64,000 bases of DNA from Flavobacterium sediminilitoris (lineage in GTDB: Bacteria; Bacteroidota; Bacteroidia; Flavobacteriales; Flavobacteriaceae), in assembly GCF_023008245.1 (NCBI RefSeq), contig NZ_CP090145.1:3658001-3722000 (forward strand), in the 5' to 3' direction. A program made the position numbers and the translations under genes. This document shows positions 19,314 through 27,808 of this stretch, piece after piece (positions within the stretch are counted from its first letter, which is position 1; every line of letters begins with the position of its first letter). The notes below the pieces were generated by a model. The model searched no databases and was not told the origin of the DNA. It worked only from the letters and a program-made list of their open reading frames with translations.

Positions 19314-19438
19314 AAAATATTGTTTATATGTATGACAAAATCACACAAAACCATCCTTTTTTAGGTAGACAAGTATGATAAAGCCTATTTATTTTATTTA
19401 TTCCTTACAAACCTAAACTATTCTATTTTGTCTTGCAA

Positions 19439-19487
19439 TACGTATAAATACGTATTTTTTATGCTTTTTTGTACGTATTTATACGTA
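19439..19487. repeat. Pair of TACGTATAAATACGTA dyads downstream of the triplicated module
   Basis: TACGTATAAATACGTA (19439-19454) and its reverse complement TACGTATTTATACGTA (19472-19487), 17 nt apart. Nearly the same pair occurs at 23642-23688, on the other side of the cluster. Confidence 0.85.
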
Positions 19488-19540
19488 GTCAAGGTAAAAT
19501 AGTTCGTTGAAATACTGAAATTAGATAAAAAGCTATTAAC

Positions 19541-19570
19541 AAAAAAGACTAGTTATAAAACTAGCCTTTA
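19541..19570 (-). terminator. Terminator after module 3
   Basis: On the minus strand AAAGGCTAGTT TTAT AACTAGTCTTT followed by T's. Homologous hairpins follow the other two small genes (about 20411-20440 and 21289-21319), with G-U pairs replacing some base pairs. Confidence 0.75.
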
Positions 19571-19582
19571 AAAAAATATTTT

Positions 19583-20080
19583 CTATAATTCGAGATAATT
19601 ACTTATGACTTTAACTTGCTTGATTTTTATTTTTCTGTTTTTAATTTCAGATGAATCAATTAAATAGATAATTTTACCATGTAAGGCATTCATATAGGTT
19701 TCTTTAAATCCATTTTTAAGAAAAAAATCAATATCTAAAATGATATCTTTATTTCTTCTCAAAAATGATTTTTTAAATATTTTAAAATCAGTTTTTATTC
19801 CTTTTTCATAATCATCAGAATTCATATAATCATTATAAGTAAAAATTATTGTACTAACAGAATCAAGTACAAAAGAATAAAATAAATGATTCTCATAAAA
19901 CTTTGATTCTCCACCGATGCTTTTATATCTTTTTTCAAATTCTGAATCATTTTTGAAATAAATATATACGGTATCAGTTTTCTTTAATTCACTAAATGAT
20001 TGGGAAATGCATTTATTAGAAAATAAAATTAACATTAGTAATATTAATTTATTGACAATTTTGTAATGTATTAATTGCAT
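19583..20080 (-). CDS. Small secreted protein, module 3 (putative immunity/partner)
   Basis: 165 residues with signal-peptide-like N-terminus (KLILLMLILFSNKCISQSFS) and the family pattern SELKKTDTVYIYF, ESKFYENHLFYSF, then KSFLRRNKDIILDIDFFLKN and IKIKQVKV. It is paralogous to the proteins at 20445-20957 and 21322-21834 and is the most diverged of the three. Its first 32 nt overlap the end of the orphan tip gene upstream. It is not a known family to me; the role as inhibitor of the paired metalloprotease tip is inference from layout. Confidence 0.7.
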   Translation of the reverse strand: MQLIHYKIVNKLILLMLILFSNKCISQSFSELKKTDTVYIYFKNDSEFEKRYKSIGGESKFYENHLFYSFVLDSVSTIIFTYNDYMNSDDYEKGIKTDFKIFKKSFLRRNKDIILDIDFFLKNGFKETYMNALHGKIIYLIDSSEIKNRKIKIKQVKVISNYLEL

Positions 20081-20375
20081 TAGTTCTATATGTGTTATAT
20101 TTTGTTAATTCAATTAGATTATTTGCTATATTATCTTGATAACTTTGAGAGTTATGTAATCCTTCATAAGCAAGATACTTATAAAAATTCATAAAATTAA
20201 AATTTTCTATAATAGTACCATTTGCATCTGTTACCTGTTGATTATTTAAATAACTAATATTTTGAGCAGATAGTAAATCGGCAATAATTTCAAATAAAAT
20301 ATTCTGGAATACCGGAATCATTTGGTTAAACATAAAATCATGTTCTGTAGCAGGTGTAAAATAATAGAACATCAA
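20049..20375 (-). CDS. Orphan C-terminal tip of the metalloprotease lipoprotein, copy 3
   Basis: 108 residues beginning MMFYYFTPATEHDFMFNQMI, corresponding to the last ~108 residues of the full-length lipoprotein at 21803. The middle (LLSAQNISYLNNQQVTDANG) and the end (TNAINTLQNCQ) differ. Coding similarity extends upstream through SFLSNLQLEEL to the duplication junction. It lacks a signal sequence and the HEYLH motif, so it is probably not an active protein by itself; it may be a spare recombination donor or a decayed copy. Confidence 0.65.
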   Translation of the reverse strand: MMFYYFTPATEHDFMFNQMIPVFQNILFEIIADLLSAQNISYLNNQQVTDANGTIIENFNFMNFYKYLAYEGLHNSQSYQDNIANNLIELTKYNTYRTNAINTLQNCQ

Positions 20376-20444
20376 CTCTTCTAATTGTAAATTAGATAAA
20401 AAACTATTAACAAGAAAACTAATTATAAAACTAATCTTTTAAAA

Positions 20445-20957
20445 TTATTCTTCAAAACAAGTATAGCATGCTATATCTACTTGTTTGACTTTTATTTTTC
20501 TACCTTTTATTTCCTCTTTATCTATTAAATAGACCGTTTTTTTATAAATTTCAAAAAAAATTTCTTTAAAACCATTCTTTTCAAAAAAAGCATAATCTAA
20601 AATGATGTCTTTATTTTTCTTTAAAAATGATTTCTTTTCAATTCTTTCATCATTTTTAATACCTTTTTTTATGTTATCTCTATTTTTATAGGTATTACTT
20701 GAAAAACTTATTATATTCATAGGGTCAGGATTAAATCTGTACATAATATAATTCTTATAGAATTCAGATTTTTCATTACCAAAAGTTTCTTCTCTAATTG
20801 AATATTTTTTATTTCTATCAATATATATATATATAGTATCTGTTTTTTTTATTTCATCTAAAGATTGTGAATATATAGCTCCTTTAAAAAATAAAATTAT
20901 GAAAAGTATTAAAATTATTTTTGTTTTATTGGCAATCTTGTGATGAATCTTTCGCAT
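20445..20957 (-). CDS. Small secreted protein, module 2 (putative immunity/partner)
   Basis: 170 residues: KTKIILILFIILFFKGAIYS signal peptide, then QSLDEIKKTDTIYIYIDRNK, FYKNYIMYRFNPDP, KKSFLKKNKDIILDYAFFEK and EEIKGRKIKVKQVDI. It is close to the module 1 protein, with a variable C-terminal tail (ACYTCFEE). It overlaps the upstream tip gene by 32 nt, which implies translational coupling. Function unknown; predicted periplasmic or exported. Confidence 0.7.
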   Translation of the reverse strand: MRKIHHKIANKTKIILILFIILFFKGAIYSQSLDEIKKTDTIYIYIDRNKKYSIREETFGNEKSEFYKNYIMYRFNPDPMNIISFSSNTYKNRDNIKKGIKNDERIEKKSFLKKNKDIILDYAFFEKNGFKEIFFEIYKKTVYLIDKEEIKGRKIKVKQVDIACYTCFEE

Positions 20958-21252
20958 AGTCGTTGTATTTAATATGTTTTCTTAATTCAATTGGGTTATT
21001 ATTTATGTTATTCATGTAGCTTTGAGAGTTATGTAATCCTTCATAAGCAAGATACTTATAAAAATTCATAAAATTAAAATTTTCTATAACTATTCCATTT
21101 GTATCAGTTATTGGATAATTATTAGTGTCTACTATATCTTGAGCAGATAATAAATCGGTAATAATTTCAGATAAAATATTCTGGAATACTGGAATCATTT
21201 GGTTAAACATAAAATCATGTTCTATAGCAGGTGTAAAATAATAGAACATCAA
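20926..21252 (-). CDS. Orphan C-terminal tip of the metalloprotease lipoprotein, copy 2
   Basis: 108 residues (MMFYYFTPAIEHDFMFNQMI ... YAKDSSQDCQ), homologous to residues 486-593 of the full-length protein. In-frame similarity continues upstream to the junction near 21290, where a TAA precedes it. There is no signal peptide and no HEXXH. The best conserved parts are the EHDFMFNQM and NFNFMNFYKYLAYEGLHNSQ stretches; the segment between them is variable, as expected for a specificity-determining tip. Confidence 0.65.
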   Translation of the reverse strand: MMFYYFTPAIEHDFMFNQMIPVFQNILSEIITDLLSAQDIVDTNNYPITDTNGIVIENFNFMNFYKYLAYEGLHNSQSYMNNINNNPIELRKHIKYNDYAKDSSQDCQ

Positions 21253-21321
21253 CTCTTCTAATTGTAAATTAGATAAAAAGCTATTAACAAAAAAGACTAG
21301 TTATAGAACTAACCTTTAAAT

Positions 21322-21834
21322 TCACATTTCATTGTAGGTAAAATTCATCATTTCAACTTGTTTCACTTTTATTTTCCTCCCTTTTATTTCTTCTTTATCT
21401 ATTAAATAAATAATCTTTTTATAAATAACTAAATAAGTTTCTAAAAAGCCATTTTTAGTAAAAAAATCAATATCTAAAATAATATTTTTGTTTTTCTTTA
21501 AAAACGATTTTCTTTCAATTCTTTCATCGTTTTTGATCCCTTTCTTTATGTTATCCCGATTTTTATACTTATTACTTATGAAAAGTATTGTATTAGTTGG
21601 GTCAGGGTCAAATTTATAAGTCAAATAATTCTCATAGAATTCAGATTTTTCAGTAGTTATAGCTTTTTCTCTACTTGAATTTTTTTTGTCTTTGTCAAAA
21701 TAAATGTATATAGTGTCTGAACGCTTTATTGACTCAAAAGATTGAGAAAATAAACTACTTTTGAATGATAAAATAAATAAAAAAACAACTATTTTTTTTA
21801 TTTTACTGGCAATCTTTTGATGTATTTCTTCCAT
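21322..21834 (-). CDS. Small secreted protein, module 1 (putative immunity/partner)
   Basis: 170 residues; the signal-like segment KIVVFLFILSFKSSLFSQ is followed by SFESIKRSDTIYIYFDKDK, KSEFYENYLTYKFDPDP, KKSFLKKNKNIILDIDFFTK and EEIKGRKIKVKQVEM. It directly follows, and overlaps by 32 nt, the full-length metalloprotease lipoprotein. A terminator hairpin follows (21289-21319). No family recognised. Confidence 0.7.
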   Translation of the reverse strand: MEEIHQKIASKIKKIVVFLFILSFKSSLFSQSFESIKRSDTIYIYFDKDKKNSSREKAITTEKSEFYENYLTYKFDPDPTNTILFISNKYKNRDNIKKGIKNDERIERKSFLKKNKNIILDIDFFTKNGFLETYLVIYKKIIYLIDKEEIKGRKIKVKQVEMMNFTYNEM

Positions 21835-23584
21835 TTCTATTGTATTCTAAATGTTTTCTTAGCTCGATTGGATTATTTGCTATACTATCTTGATAACTTT
21901 GAGAGTTATGTAATCCTTCATAAGCAAGATACTTATAAAAATTCATAAAATTAAAGTTTTCAATAACTATTCCATTTGCATCTGTTATTGGTGTAATATT
22001 AAAATCCGCAATATCACTCGGTGATAGTAAATTGTTAACAATTTCAGATAAAATATTCTGGAATACTGGAATCATTTGGTTAAACATAAAATCATGTTCT
22101 GTAGCAGGTGTAAAATAATAGAACATCAACTCTTCTAATTGTAAATTAGATAAAAAACTTAAAGATGTGCCGTGGTTTATATCTAAATATTTAAGATTTA
22201 AATAAGCGTGTAAATATTCATGAATAATAGTTTTAGCAATTAGAATATTTGCTTTTTCTAAATTGCCTGCAAGTATATCGCTATTTATTGTAATAACGGT
22301 GTAATAATTTCCATTTAGAACTTCAATAGGGGAACAATTTCCATCTGAAGGTAAGTTATTTGAACTTAATAAATTGGGTTGCATTCGAAATTTAACATTA
22401 ATTTTTTGTTGTTCTCCTCCAAAAGTACCTTCAAATAAACGTTTAAATTCTGGTGAATTAGTTAGTTTATTATAAATACAATCTAGTTTTTCTCCTTGTG
22501 GAGTCGTCTTGTCAATTTCAGAAAAATCAATATAAGCGGGTGATTTTTTAGATAGTTCTATGTCAAATTTTAAGCCAGTTTTAACATTTTGGTCAATTAT
22601 TTCCTTTGCAAAGTCTCTATCTCCTTGGTTGTAGCCATTTTCCTCTAGATAATTACTTATTTTTAGTACTTCTTCATTGTTGCTAGCATTGTTCCACCAA
22701 GAAAGTTGTTCTGAAGATAAGTTACTAATAAACAACTGAATAGGCGTTTTATCTGTTAATAAGGGTTGTGTTATAACATCTTCAAATTCGTTTATGGGTG
22801 TGTTATTATTGTTGTTGTTTGTGTCTGTAGGGTTTGTATCTGTATTTTGGTTGTCTACTCCTGTGTTGCTTCCTCCGCTTCCGCTTGTGTCTATATTGCC
22901 TGTTCCTGTGTTTCCTCCGTTTCCACCTGTGCTTTCACAAACGGTTGAAACAGCAATATACATAGTAGGTGGTACATCCGCAGTACATTGATTCCAAGTG
23001 CCAATATTGCTAGAATTGTGAACACCCTCGCTACAGGTTACCCAAACAGTTCGTTCTTCATCACGACATTCTATTCTTGAGTGTAGGTTTAAATCATTTA
23101 GGGAATTAAAATCAATTTGAGTGTAGCTCATTTTCGATTTTAAATCAATGTATTGGTGATTGCTTATTTTGTTTTTTTCATCTTCTGTTAGGGTGTATTT
23201 TATAATTCCTGTTTTATAATTTCCGTTTGGTGTTTCTGAAAGAATTAGATTTTCTACTGTACTATCGTCATTTATTCTAAAAATTTTAAAAGTATAGGAA
23301 TTGTAATTGTTAACTTGAATGTTTAGAATGCTAGAGGTGTCAATATAAAAGTCATAAACAGGGCTGTAAACTTCTTTGCTTTGTATTTTTGTTTCTTTTA
23401 ATTGGTTAATGGAGGTAATTTTATTAAAAGCTTTAGGGTTTTTATTTTCTAATTGCTTTAATGTTAGTTTTTGTGAGGTTATTTGTTGTAGAACTTGTTC
23501 GGTTCTTGTAAGGTTTTCTTCTTTTTCACAACTCATAAATAAAAGAAAGGTAAGAAGATAAAATAATGGTTTCAGACTCTTCAT
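21803..23584 (-). CDS. Lipoprotein with HEXXH metallopeptidase-like domain (polymorphic-toxin-like)
   Basis: 593 residues from the ATG at 23584 (MKSLKPLFYLLTFLLFMSCE; lipobox LFMSC, acceptor Cys19). A longer in-frame start at 23644 would lie upstream of the promoter and bury the signal peptide. Regions: lipoprotein signal; N-terminal domain with several Cys (about 170-220); a Gly/Asn/Thr linker (about 220-262); and a C-terminal domain with IIHEYLHAYLNL (HEYLH at 455-459, a zinc metallopeptidase motif). The last ~115 residues are duplicated twice downstream. The N-terminus plus linker plus variable enzymatic tip, followed by a small gene, is typical of polymorphic toxins; toxicity is inference. 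A housekeeping surface peptidase is the alternative. Confidence 0.8.
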   Translation of the reverse strand: MKSLKPLFYLLTFLLFMSCEKEENLTRTEQVLQQITSQKLTLKQLENKNPKAFNKITSINQLKETKIQSKEVYSPVYDFYIDTSSILNIQVNNYNSYTFKIFRINDDSTVENLILSETPNGNYKTGIIKYTLTEDEKNKISNHQYIDLKSKMSYTQIDFNSLNDLNLHSRIECRDEERTVWVTCSEGVHNSSNIGTWNQCTADVPPTMYIAVSTVCESTGGNGGNTGTGNIDTSGSGGSNTGVDNQNTDTNPTDTNNNNNNTPINEFEDVITQPLLTDKTPIQLFISNLSSEQLSWWNNASNNEEVLKISNYLEENGYNQGDRDFAKEIIDQNVKTGLKFDIELSKKSPAYIDFSEIDKTTPQGEKLDCIYNKLTNSPEFKRLFEGTFGGEQQKINVKFRMQPNLLSSNNLPSDGNCSPIEVLNGNYYTVITINSDILAGNLEKANILIAKTIIHEYLHAYLNLKYLDINHGTSLSFLSNLQLEELMFYYFTPATEHDFMFNQMIPVFQNILSEIVNNLLSPSDIADFNITPITDANGIVIENFNFMNFYKYLAYEGLHNSQSYQDSIANNPIELRKHLEYNRNGRNTSKDCQ

Positions 23585-23610
23585 GCGTACTTGTTTGAAT
23601 GTTTGTTTTA

Positions 23611-23641
23611 CAAATCTAATACTTTCTTTTTTATTGTGCAA
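23611..23641 (-). promoter_or_regulatory. Promoter of the metalloprotease lipoprotein cluster
   Basis: Read on the minus strand: TTG (23641-23639), 20 nt, TAGATTTG (23618-23611). This matches TTG-N17-23-TAnnTTTG and starts transcription about 20 nt before the ATG at 23584. The paired TACGTATAAATACGTA dyads sit immediately upstream. Confidence 0.75.
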
Positions 23642-23688
23642 CAAGTATTTATACGTGTTTTTATATTTCTTGTACGTATAAATACGTA
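23642..23688. repeat. Pair of TACGTATAAATACGTA-type dyads upstream of the cluster promoter
   Basis: GTATTTATACGT (23645-23656) and TACGTATAAATACGTA (23673-23688) form 12-bp perfect inverted arms, next to the -33 box. This is a plausible operator or recombination site. The matching pair is at 19439-19487. Confidence 0.8.
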
Positions 23689-23749
23689 TAAAATACTAAA
23701 ATGTTTGTGAATTATCTTTTTTGCGATATGTTTTTTTGTGGTTCTCGAG

Positions 23750-23843
23750 TTCTCGATACTTTTTTTATTCCATTTTATTTCATAAAAAAAACTTGAACTG
23801 ACGACACAATCAACATCACTTCGAGTGCGTAGCGTATCGAGAA
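23750..23843. repeat. MITE-like element, copy 1
   Basis: Terminal inverted repeats TTCTCGATAC (23750-23759) and GTATCGAGAA (23834-23843) enclose CTTGAACTGACG and CACTTCGAGTGCG. It has no coding capacity. Confidence 0.8.
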
Positions 23844-23865
23844 GTTATACAAGAACTTCCATTGC

Positions 23866-23898
23866 TAATGGGATGCTTACAGCATGACAAGTTTGTGG
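23866..23898. repeat. Dispersed hairpin repeat TAATGGGATGCTTACAGCAT, copy 1
   Basis: The sequence GCTAATGGGATGCTTACAGC then ATGACAAG recurs about twelve times in this window, always between genes. Other copies: 27951-27990 and 29319-29357 (reverse), 45201-45230, 46239-46272, 46349-46377, 47929-47963, 48088-48126 and the tandem block 48770-49340. ATGCT-TAC-AGCAT forms a small stem, and a diverged reverse copy (CTTGTCnnCCTGTAAAGG...CATT) often precedes it, making a larger imperfect palindrome. Confidence 0.85.
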
Positions 23899-24039
23899 TT
23901 CTCGATACTTTTTTTATTCCATTTTATTTCATAAAAAAAACTCGAACTGACGTGGTGCTGATAGTTTGGAGTATTATTTTCAGTATAATCAATTATTCAA
24001 CACAAACTACGTCACTTCGAGTGCGCAGCATATCGAGAA
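23899..24039. repeat. MITE-like element, copy 2
   Basis: TTCTCGATAC (23899-23908) to ATATCGAGAA (24030-24039), 141 bp, same internal sequences as copy 1 with a longer middle. Copies 1 and 2 together fill the gap between the metalloprotease cluster and the sseB-like gene. Confidence 0.8.
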
Positions 24040-24099
24040 GTATTGTTCTGTTGTTTTATACCAAGAACCAAAATATAATAGAATTACTATTTTTTAAAA

Positions 24100-24534
24100 T
24101 TAGGATACTATACTTCTTCCTAAAACAAACATCGTATCTAAATTACTATCAATCACAATTCTTTCGATACCATTTTGCATGGCAATATCCAAAACATCTT
24201 TAGCAGGAATAGAAGCAAAAGGTTTTGTTTCTTTAGCCCAAAGCATTAAATTTTGTTGCGAAGTAAAAACGCCCATTACCTTTTGTCCGTCTACTTCAAA
24301 AACAGAAGTAAAAGACAATTGAGTTCCTTTTTCAAGAGTAGACCATCCGGCTTCGTTGCGATCTTTGCCTACAACAGGCTCAAGAGTTGGAATAATAAGA
24401 AAAGCATTGTTTCCTTGTAATTCCTGTAAAACAGCCATAAAAGTATCTTGATTTTGATTGTTTTGAAAAGCTTTTATAGTAGTTAAAAGAGTATCGTTGT
24501 TTGGATTAAATTCGGTTTCTGCTGCGGTGTCCAT
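24100..24534 (-). CDS. SseB-family protein
   Basis: 144 residues from the ATG at 24534 (MDTAAETEFNPNNDTLLTTI). An upstream in-frame ATG at 24585 would add a basic stretch but lies before a likely -7 element (TAGTTTTG, minus strand 24565-24558). Features match the SseB N-terminal domain: AFLIIPTLEPV, LSFTSVFEVDGQKVMGVFTS, LMLWAKETKPFASIPAKDVL and IERIVIDSNLDTMFVLGR. SseB-like domains in non-pathogens have no settled function; cytosolic. Confidence 0.75.
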   Translation of the reverse strand: MDTAAETEFNPNNDTLLTTIKAFQNNQNQDTFMAVLQELQGNNAFLIIPTLEPVVGKDRNEAGWSTLEKGTQLSFTSVFEVDGQKVMGVFTSQQNLMLWAKETKPFASIPAKDVLDIAMQNGIERIVIDSNLDTMFVLGRSIVS

Positions 24535-25076
24535 GTTTCTAAAATTAAAAAGTGTCGCAAAACTACGTATTTTTTTCAAAACCATTTAAAAAGCAAACAA
24601 GATTAAATACTACAAACAAGTTTTTCGTTTAAAGAGAATATTTATAGTACCAAACTAATGTTCTTTCATTTAATATTTGAAAAAGGTATATCTTTTTGAT
24701 GGATTAGTAGTAGTAGAGATTATTTAAAATAACTCCACTAGTGTTGTTCTATAATTGAATATAAAGCATAATTAGTCTATGTTTTTTAGAATAAAAACTG
24801 TTTTTTTGAATTTTTTAGTATAAATAGTGCAAATTTGCTAATATCTTTTTTAAAAGTTTATAATTTTACAAAGAAGTGTATAGTATGAAATTGCAAGTAA
24901 AACAAATCAAGATTACCTGTTAGGTATAATTCGTTTTTACTCATCTCTTTGAGTACAAAGTGCATTGAGAAGTATTGTTTTGCTTTTCATAAAGAAACTT
25001 GAACTGACAGAGTGTTAGTTACACGTTTAAACGCGAATATGCATATTAGTCTCTAATAAAAATAAAAATTAAACAA
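24535..25076. other. Gene-free stretch between the sseB-like and sensor kinase genes
   Basis: AT-rich, no coding frame of note. It contains a degenerate MITE-like repeat at about 24950-25020 (GAGAAGTATT, CTTGAACTGACAGAGTG). The region must hold the sensor kinase promoter, but no clear TAnnTTTG with a -33 partner was identified. Confidence 0.5.
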
Positions 25077-27092
25077 ATGAAAGTAAAGCTTTTATTACCA
25101 TTATTGCTAGTTTCAATAAGTATTTTTGCTCAAGAAGAAAATGCCTTACAAAAGAAGAAACAATTAGAAACCGCCATTCAAAAAGTGCAAGGAGCAAAAC
25201 GTCTTAAACTATTAGATAGCCTAGCCACTTATATCTATGATGATACTAATTTGGAGTGTGATTCCATATTACGAGCTACTATAACGTATGCCATAAAACT
25301 AGACTCGGTAAATGTAGCCACAAAGCAAGCGTCTAACCTTATTGATTACATCGCTCATGTTTCTAGAGATTTTAAAGAAGGAAAGCAAATTATAGCTACT
25401 ATGAGTCCTTTGCTTAAGAAAGTATCGTCTCCAAAGTTACTAGATCATTATTATATTAATATAGCCAATATGTATTATTATGCAGGAGATTTTGACGCTT
25501 CTATTAATGCTTATGACAAAGCCTCTTCCTATGCTACGCAATATAAATCTACTACGCAAGGTCTCATTACATTTAGAAAAGGGGTTGTTTATGTTGATAA
25601 AGGAGAATTTGGAAAAGCATCCTTAGCACTTACAGAAGCTATTAGTTTTTTTCAAAAAGAAAAAGATACTTTAAAATGGATTGATGCTAAAGGATCGATG
25701 TCTATTTTATATAGTAAAAGTGGGTTTTATAAAGAATCTAAAAAAGAAAGAGAAGAACAAATTGAATTAGCCAAAACATTTAAATCCTATTCTAATATAG
25801 GTGTTATTTATTTCAATATGGCTGCCGATGATAATAAAGCGGGTTTACAAACAGAACGCATTGCTAATTTAAAATTAGCGCTTAAAAGCAATGAAACATC
25901 ACAGCATAAAACTTTCTTTGAACCTATCTTTAAATCGGCTTTAGCAGTTGCTTATGCAGAAAATGATAGCATTGCATTAGCAGAAAAGATAGTAAAAGCG
26001 TTAGAAGCTAATTCTGAAAAATACACAACCAACTATAATGAGGCTTTTTATTTAGAGGCTAAAAAAAGTCTTTTATTTTCTAAAAAAGAGTATAAAGAAG
26101 CTATTGTTTATGGTGATGCCTATTTAAAATTAAAACAAAAAGGCAAACAATTTGAGGAAATACAATTGGCCGAAAAATTCTTGTTTGAAGTGTATGAACA
26201 AATAGGCGATAATGAAAAAGCGCTTTATCATTTTAAAAATTATTCACATATTAAAGACTCCATTGGAAATATTCAAAAAACAAGAGTATTGGCTTATTAT
26301 CAAACTTTATATGAAACAGAAAAAAGAGATTTAACCATTGAAAATCAGGAAGCAAATATAGCCTTGTTAGACTCTAAAAATAAGATTCAGAATCAATGGA
26401 TGTTCTTTGGAGGCTCTGGTTTGCTTGTTCTGTTTGGCTTTGTAACTGTAACACGTTCTCGTAATTTTGCCAAAAAGGAACAAAAAAATCAAGAAAAATT
26501 TACCCAAGATATTATTAATGCACAAGAAGAAGAACGGACAAGAGTAGCCTTGGAATTGCACGATAGCGTAGGACAACAGTTAATGATGCTAACACGTAAA
26601 TCAAAAAATAGCAATGACACTAGTATGGAAACTTTAGCTAAAGATACTTTGCAAAATGTAAGAACCATTTCACAAGGATTGCACCCAGTAGTATTGGAAC
26701 AGTTTGGTTTTACTGCTGGAATAAATGATTTAATTAATACTATAGATGCTAATACAGAACTTTTTTTCACAACCGAAATAGAAAATATAGACACTTATTT
26801 AAGCAATCAAAAAGCCTTACATTTATATAGAATACAACAAGAACTTTTAAATAATATTATTAAACATGCAGAAGCAACTTCAGTAACTATAGATATTCGT
26901 AAAATAAAATCAACAATTGAAGTTACTGTAGAAGACAATGGAAAAGGTTTTGATTATCAGCAACAAATAAAATTTTCTAAAAGTTTGGGTATGAAATCTT
27001 TAGTAGAAAGAAGCAAAATAATTAATGCTAAACTAAAAATTAATTCTATACTAAAAAAAGGCACAATAACACAATTAACTTTTCCTATTTAA
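25077..27092 (+). CDS. TPR-containing sensor histidine kinase (HisKA_3 type)
   Basis: 671 residues. Signal peptide MKVKLLLPLLLVSISIFAQ; an extracytoplasmic TPR-like helical region (about 30-420, e.g. YYINIANMYYYAGDFDASIN); one membrane segment (MFFGGSGLLVLFGFVTV); a short coil; HisKA_3 with phospho-acceptor H495 in ALELHDSVGQQL; and an HATPase domain with QELLNNIIKHAEAT (N box) and VEDNGKGFD (G1). This is the NarX/DesK-like class, common in Flavobacteria. It pairs with the LuxR-type regulator 12 nt downstream. The signal sensed is unknown. Confidence 0.93.
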   Translation: MKVKLLLPLLLVSISIFAQEENALQKKKQLETAIQKVQGAKRLKLLDSLATYIYDDTNLECDSILRATITYAIKLDSVNVATKQASNLIDYIAHVSRDFKEGKQIIATMSPLLKKVSSPKLLDHYYINIANMYYYAGDFDASINAYDKASSYATQYKSTTQGLITFRKGVVYVDKGEFGKASLALTEAISFFQKEKDTLKWIDAKGSMSILYSKSGFYKESKKEREEQIELAKTFKSYSNIGVIYFNMAADDNKAGLQTERIANLKLALKSNETSQHKTFFEPIFKSALAVAYAENDSIALAEKIVKALEANSEKYTTNYNEAFYLEAKKSLLFSKKEYKEAIVYGDAYLKLKQKGKQFEEIQLAEKFLFEVYEQIGDNEKALYHFKNYSHIKDSIGNIQKTRVLAYYQTLYETEKRDLTIENQEANIALLDSKNKIQNQWMFFGGSGLLVLFGFVTVTRSRNFAKKEQKNQEKFTQDIINAQEEERTRVALELHDSVGQQLMMLTRKSKNSNDTSMETLAKDTLQNVRTISQGLHPVVLEQFGFTAGINDLINTIDANTELFFTTEIENIDTYLSNQKALHLYRIQQELLNNIIKHAEATSVTIDIRKIKSTIEVTVEDNGKGFDYQQQIKFSKSLGMKSLVERSKIINAKLKINSILKKGTITQLTFPI

Positions 27093-27104
27093 GACTACAA
27101 CAAA

Positions 27105-27752
27105 ATGAATAAGAAGAATATTTCAATAATTATCGCAGACGATCATCCAATAATGCTAAAAGGGCTAACAGAAGAACTCGAAAGTGCAGGCTATAACATT
27201 GTTGCCACAGCCGTTAATGGTGCGGCAGCAGTAGAAATAATAGCATCGCATAATCCAGATATTGCACTACTAGATATTGAAATGCCTTTTTTCAATGGTT
27301 TTGAAGTAATTAAAAATTGCCAAAACTTAGGTTTAAAAACCAAATTTGTAGTAATGACTTATCACAAAGAAAAAGGATTTATAGTGCAAGCAAAAAAAGT
27401 AGGAACGCATGGGTATTTATTAAAAGAAGATAATTTAGACGAAATAGAATCTTGTATAAAAGCAGTGCTATTAGACGAATTCTACTTTAGTAAATCCTTT
27501 CAAGATGATATACAGCATACTGTAGACAATGAACTTCGAAAAGTGGGATTACTAACACCATCTGAAAGAACCATTATCCGACTGATAGCACAAGGTAAAA
27601 ACTCAACTGAAATTTGTGAAACACTCAAAGTTTCAAAAAGAACTGTAGAAAAGCATCGTGCTAATATTATTGCGAAACTAGAATTAGAACCATCATTAGA
27701 TACTTTAACCCAATGGACAAACAACTATAAAGAAATTATCATGTCTTTATAG
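27105..27752 (+). CDS. NarL/LuxR-family response regulator
   Basis: 215 residues. Receiver domain with acidic pocket D12/D13, phospho-acceptor D57 (IALLDIEMPFFNGF) and conserved Lys near LKEDNL. The C-terminal LuxR helix-turn-helix is LTPSERTIIRLIAQGKNSTE then VSKRTVEKHRANIIAKL. It is the partner of the preceding HisKA_3 kinase in one operon. A terminator follows. Confidence 0.95.
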   Translation: MNKKNISIIIADDHPIMLKGLTEELESAGYNIVATAVNGAAAVEIIASHNPDIALLDIEMPFFNGFEVIKNCQNLGLKTKFVVMTYHKEKGFIVQAKKVGTHGYLLKEDNLDEIESCIKAVLLDEFYFSKSFQDDIQHTVDNELRKVGLLTPSERTIIRLIAQGKNSTEICETLKVSKRTVEKHRANIIAKLELEPSLDTLTQWTNNYKEIIMSL

Positions 27753-27772
27753 TTCTTTAAATATAAATTTAT

Positions 27773-27803
27773 ACCTTGATTATTATCAGTTCAAGGTTTT
27801 TTT
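27773..27803 (+). terminator. Terminator after the two-component operon
   Basis: ACCTTGA ... TCAAGGT stem followed by a run of seven T's. Confidence 0.75.
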
Positions 27804-27808
27804 ATAAC

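Larger units (their letters stand above)
19518..22160. repeat. Tandem duplication boundaries of an ~875-bp module
   Basis: The junction sequence AAATTAGATAAAAAGCTATT recurs (with small changes) at 19518, 20389, 21266 and, truncated by divergence, 22143: spacings 871, 877 and 877. Each module holds a copy of the metalloprotease C-terminal tip, the overlapping small secreted gene, and a terminator. Confidence 0.9.
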
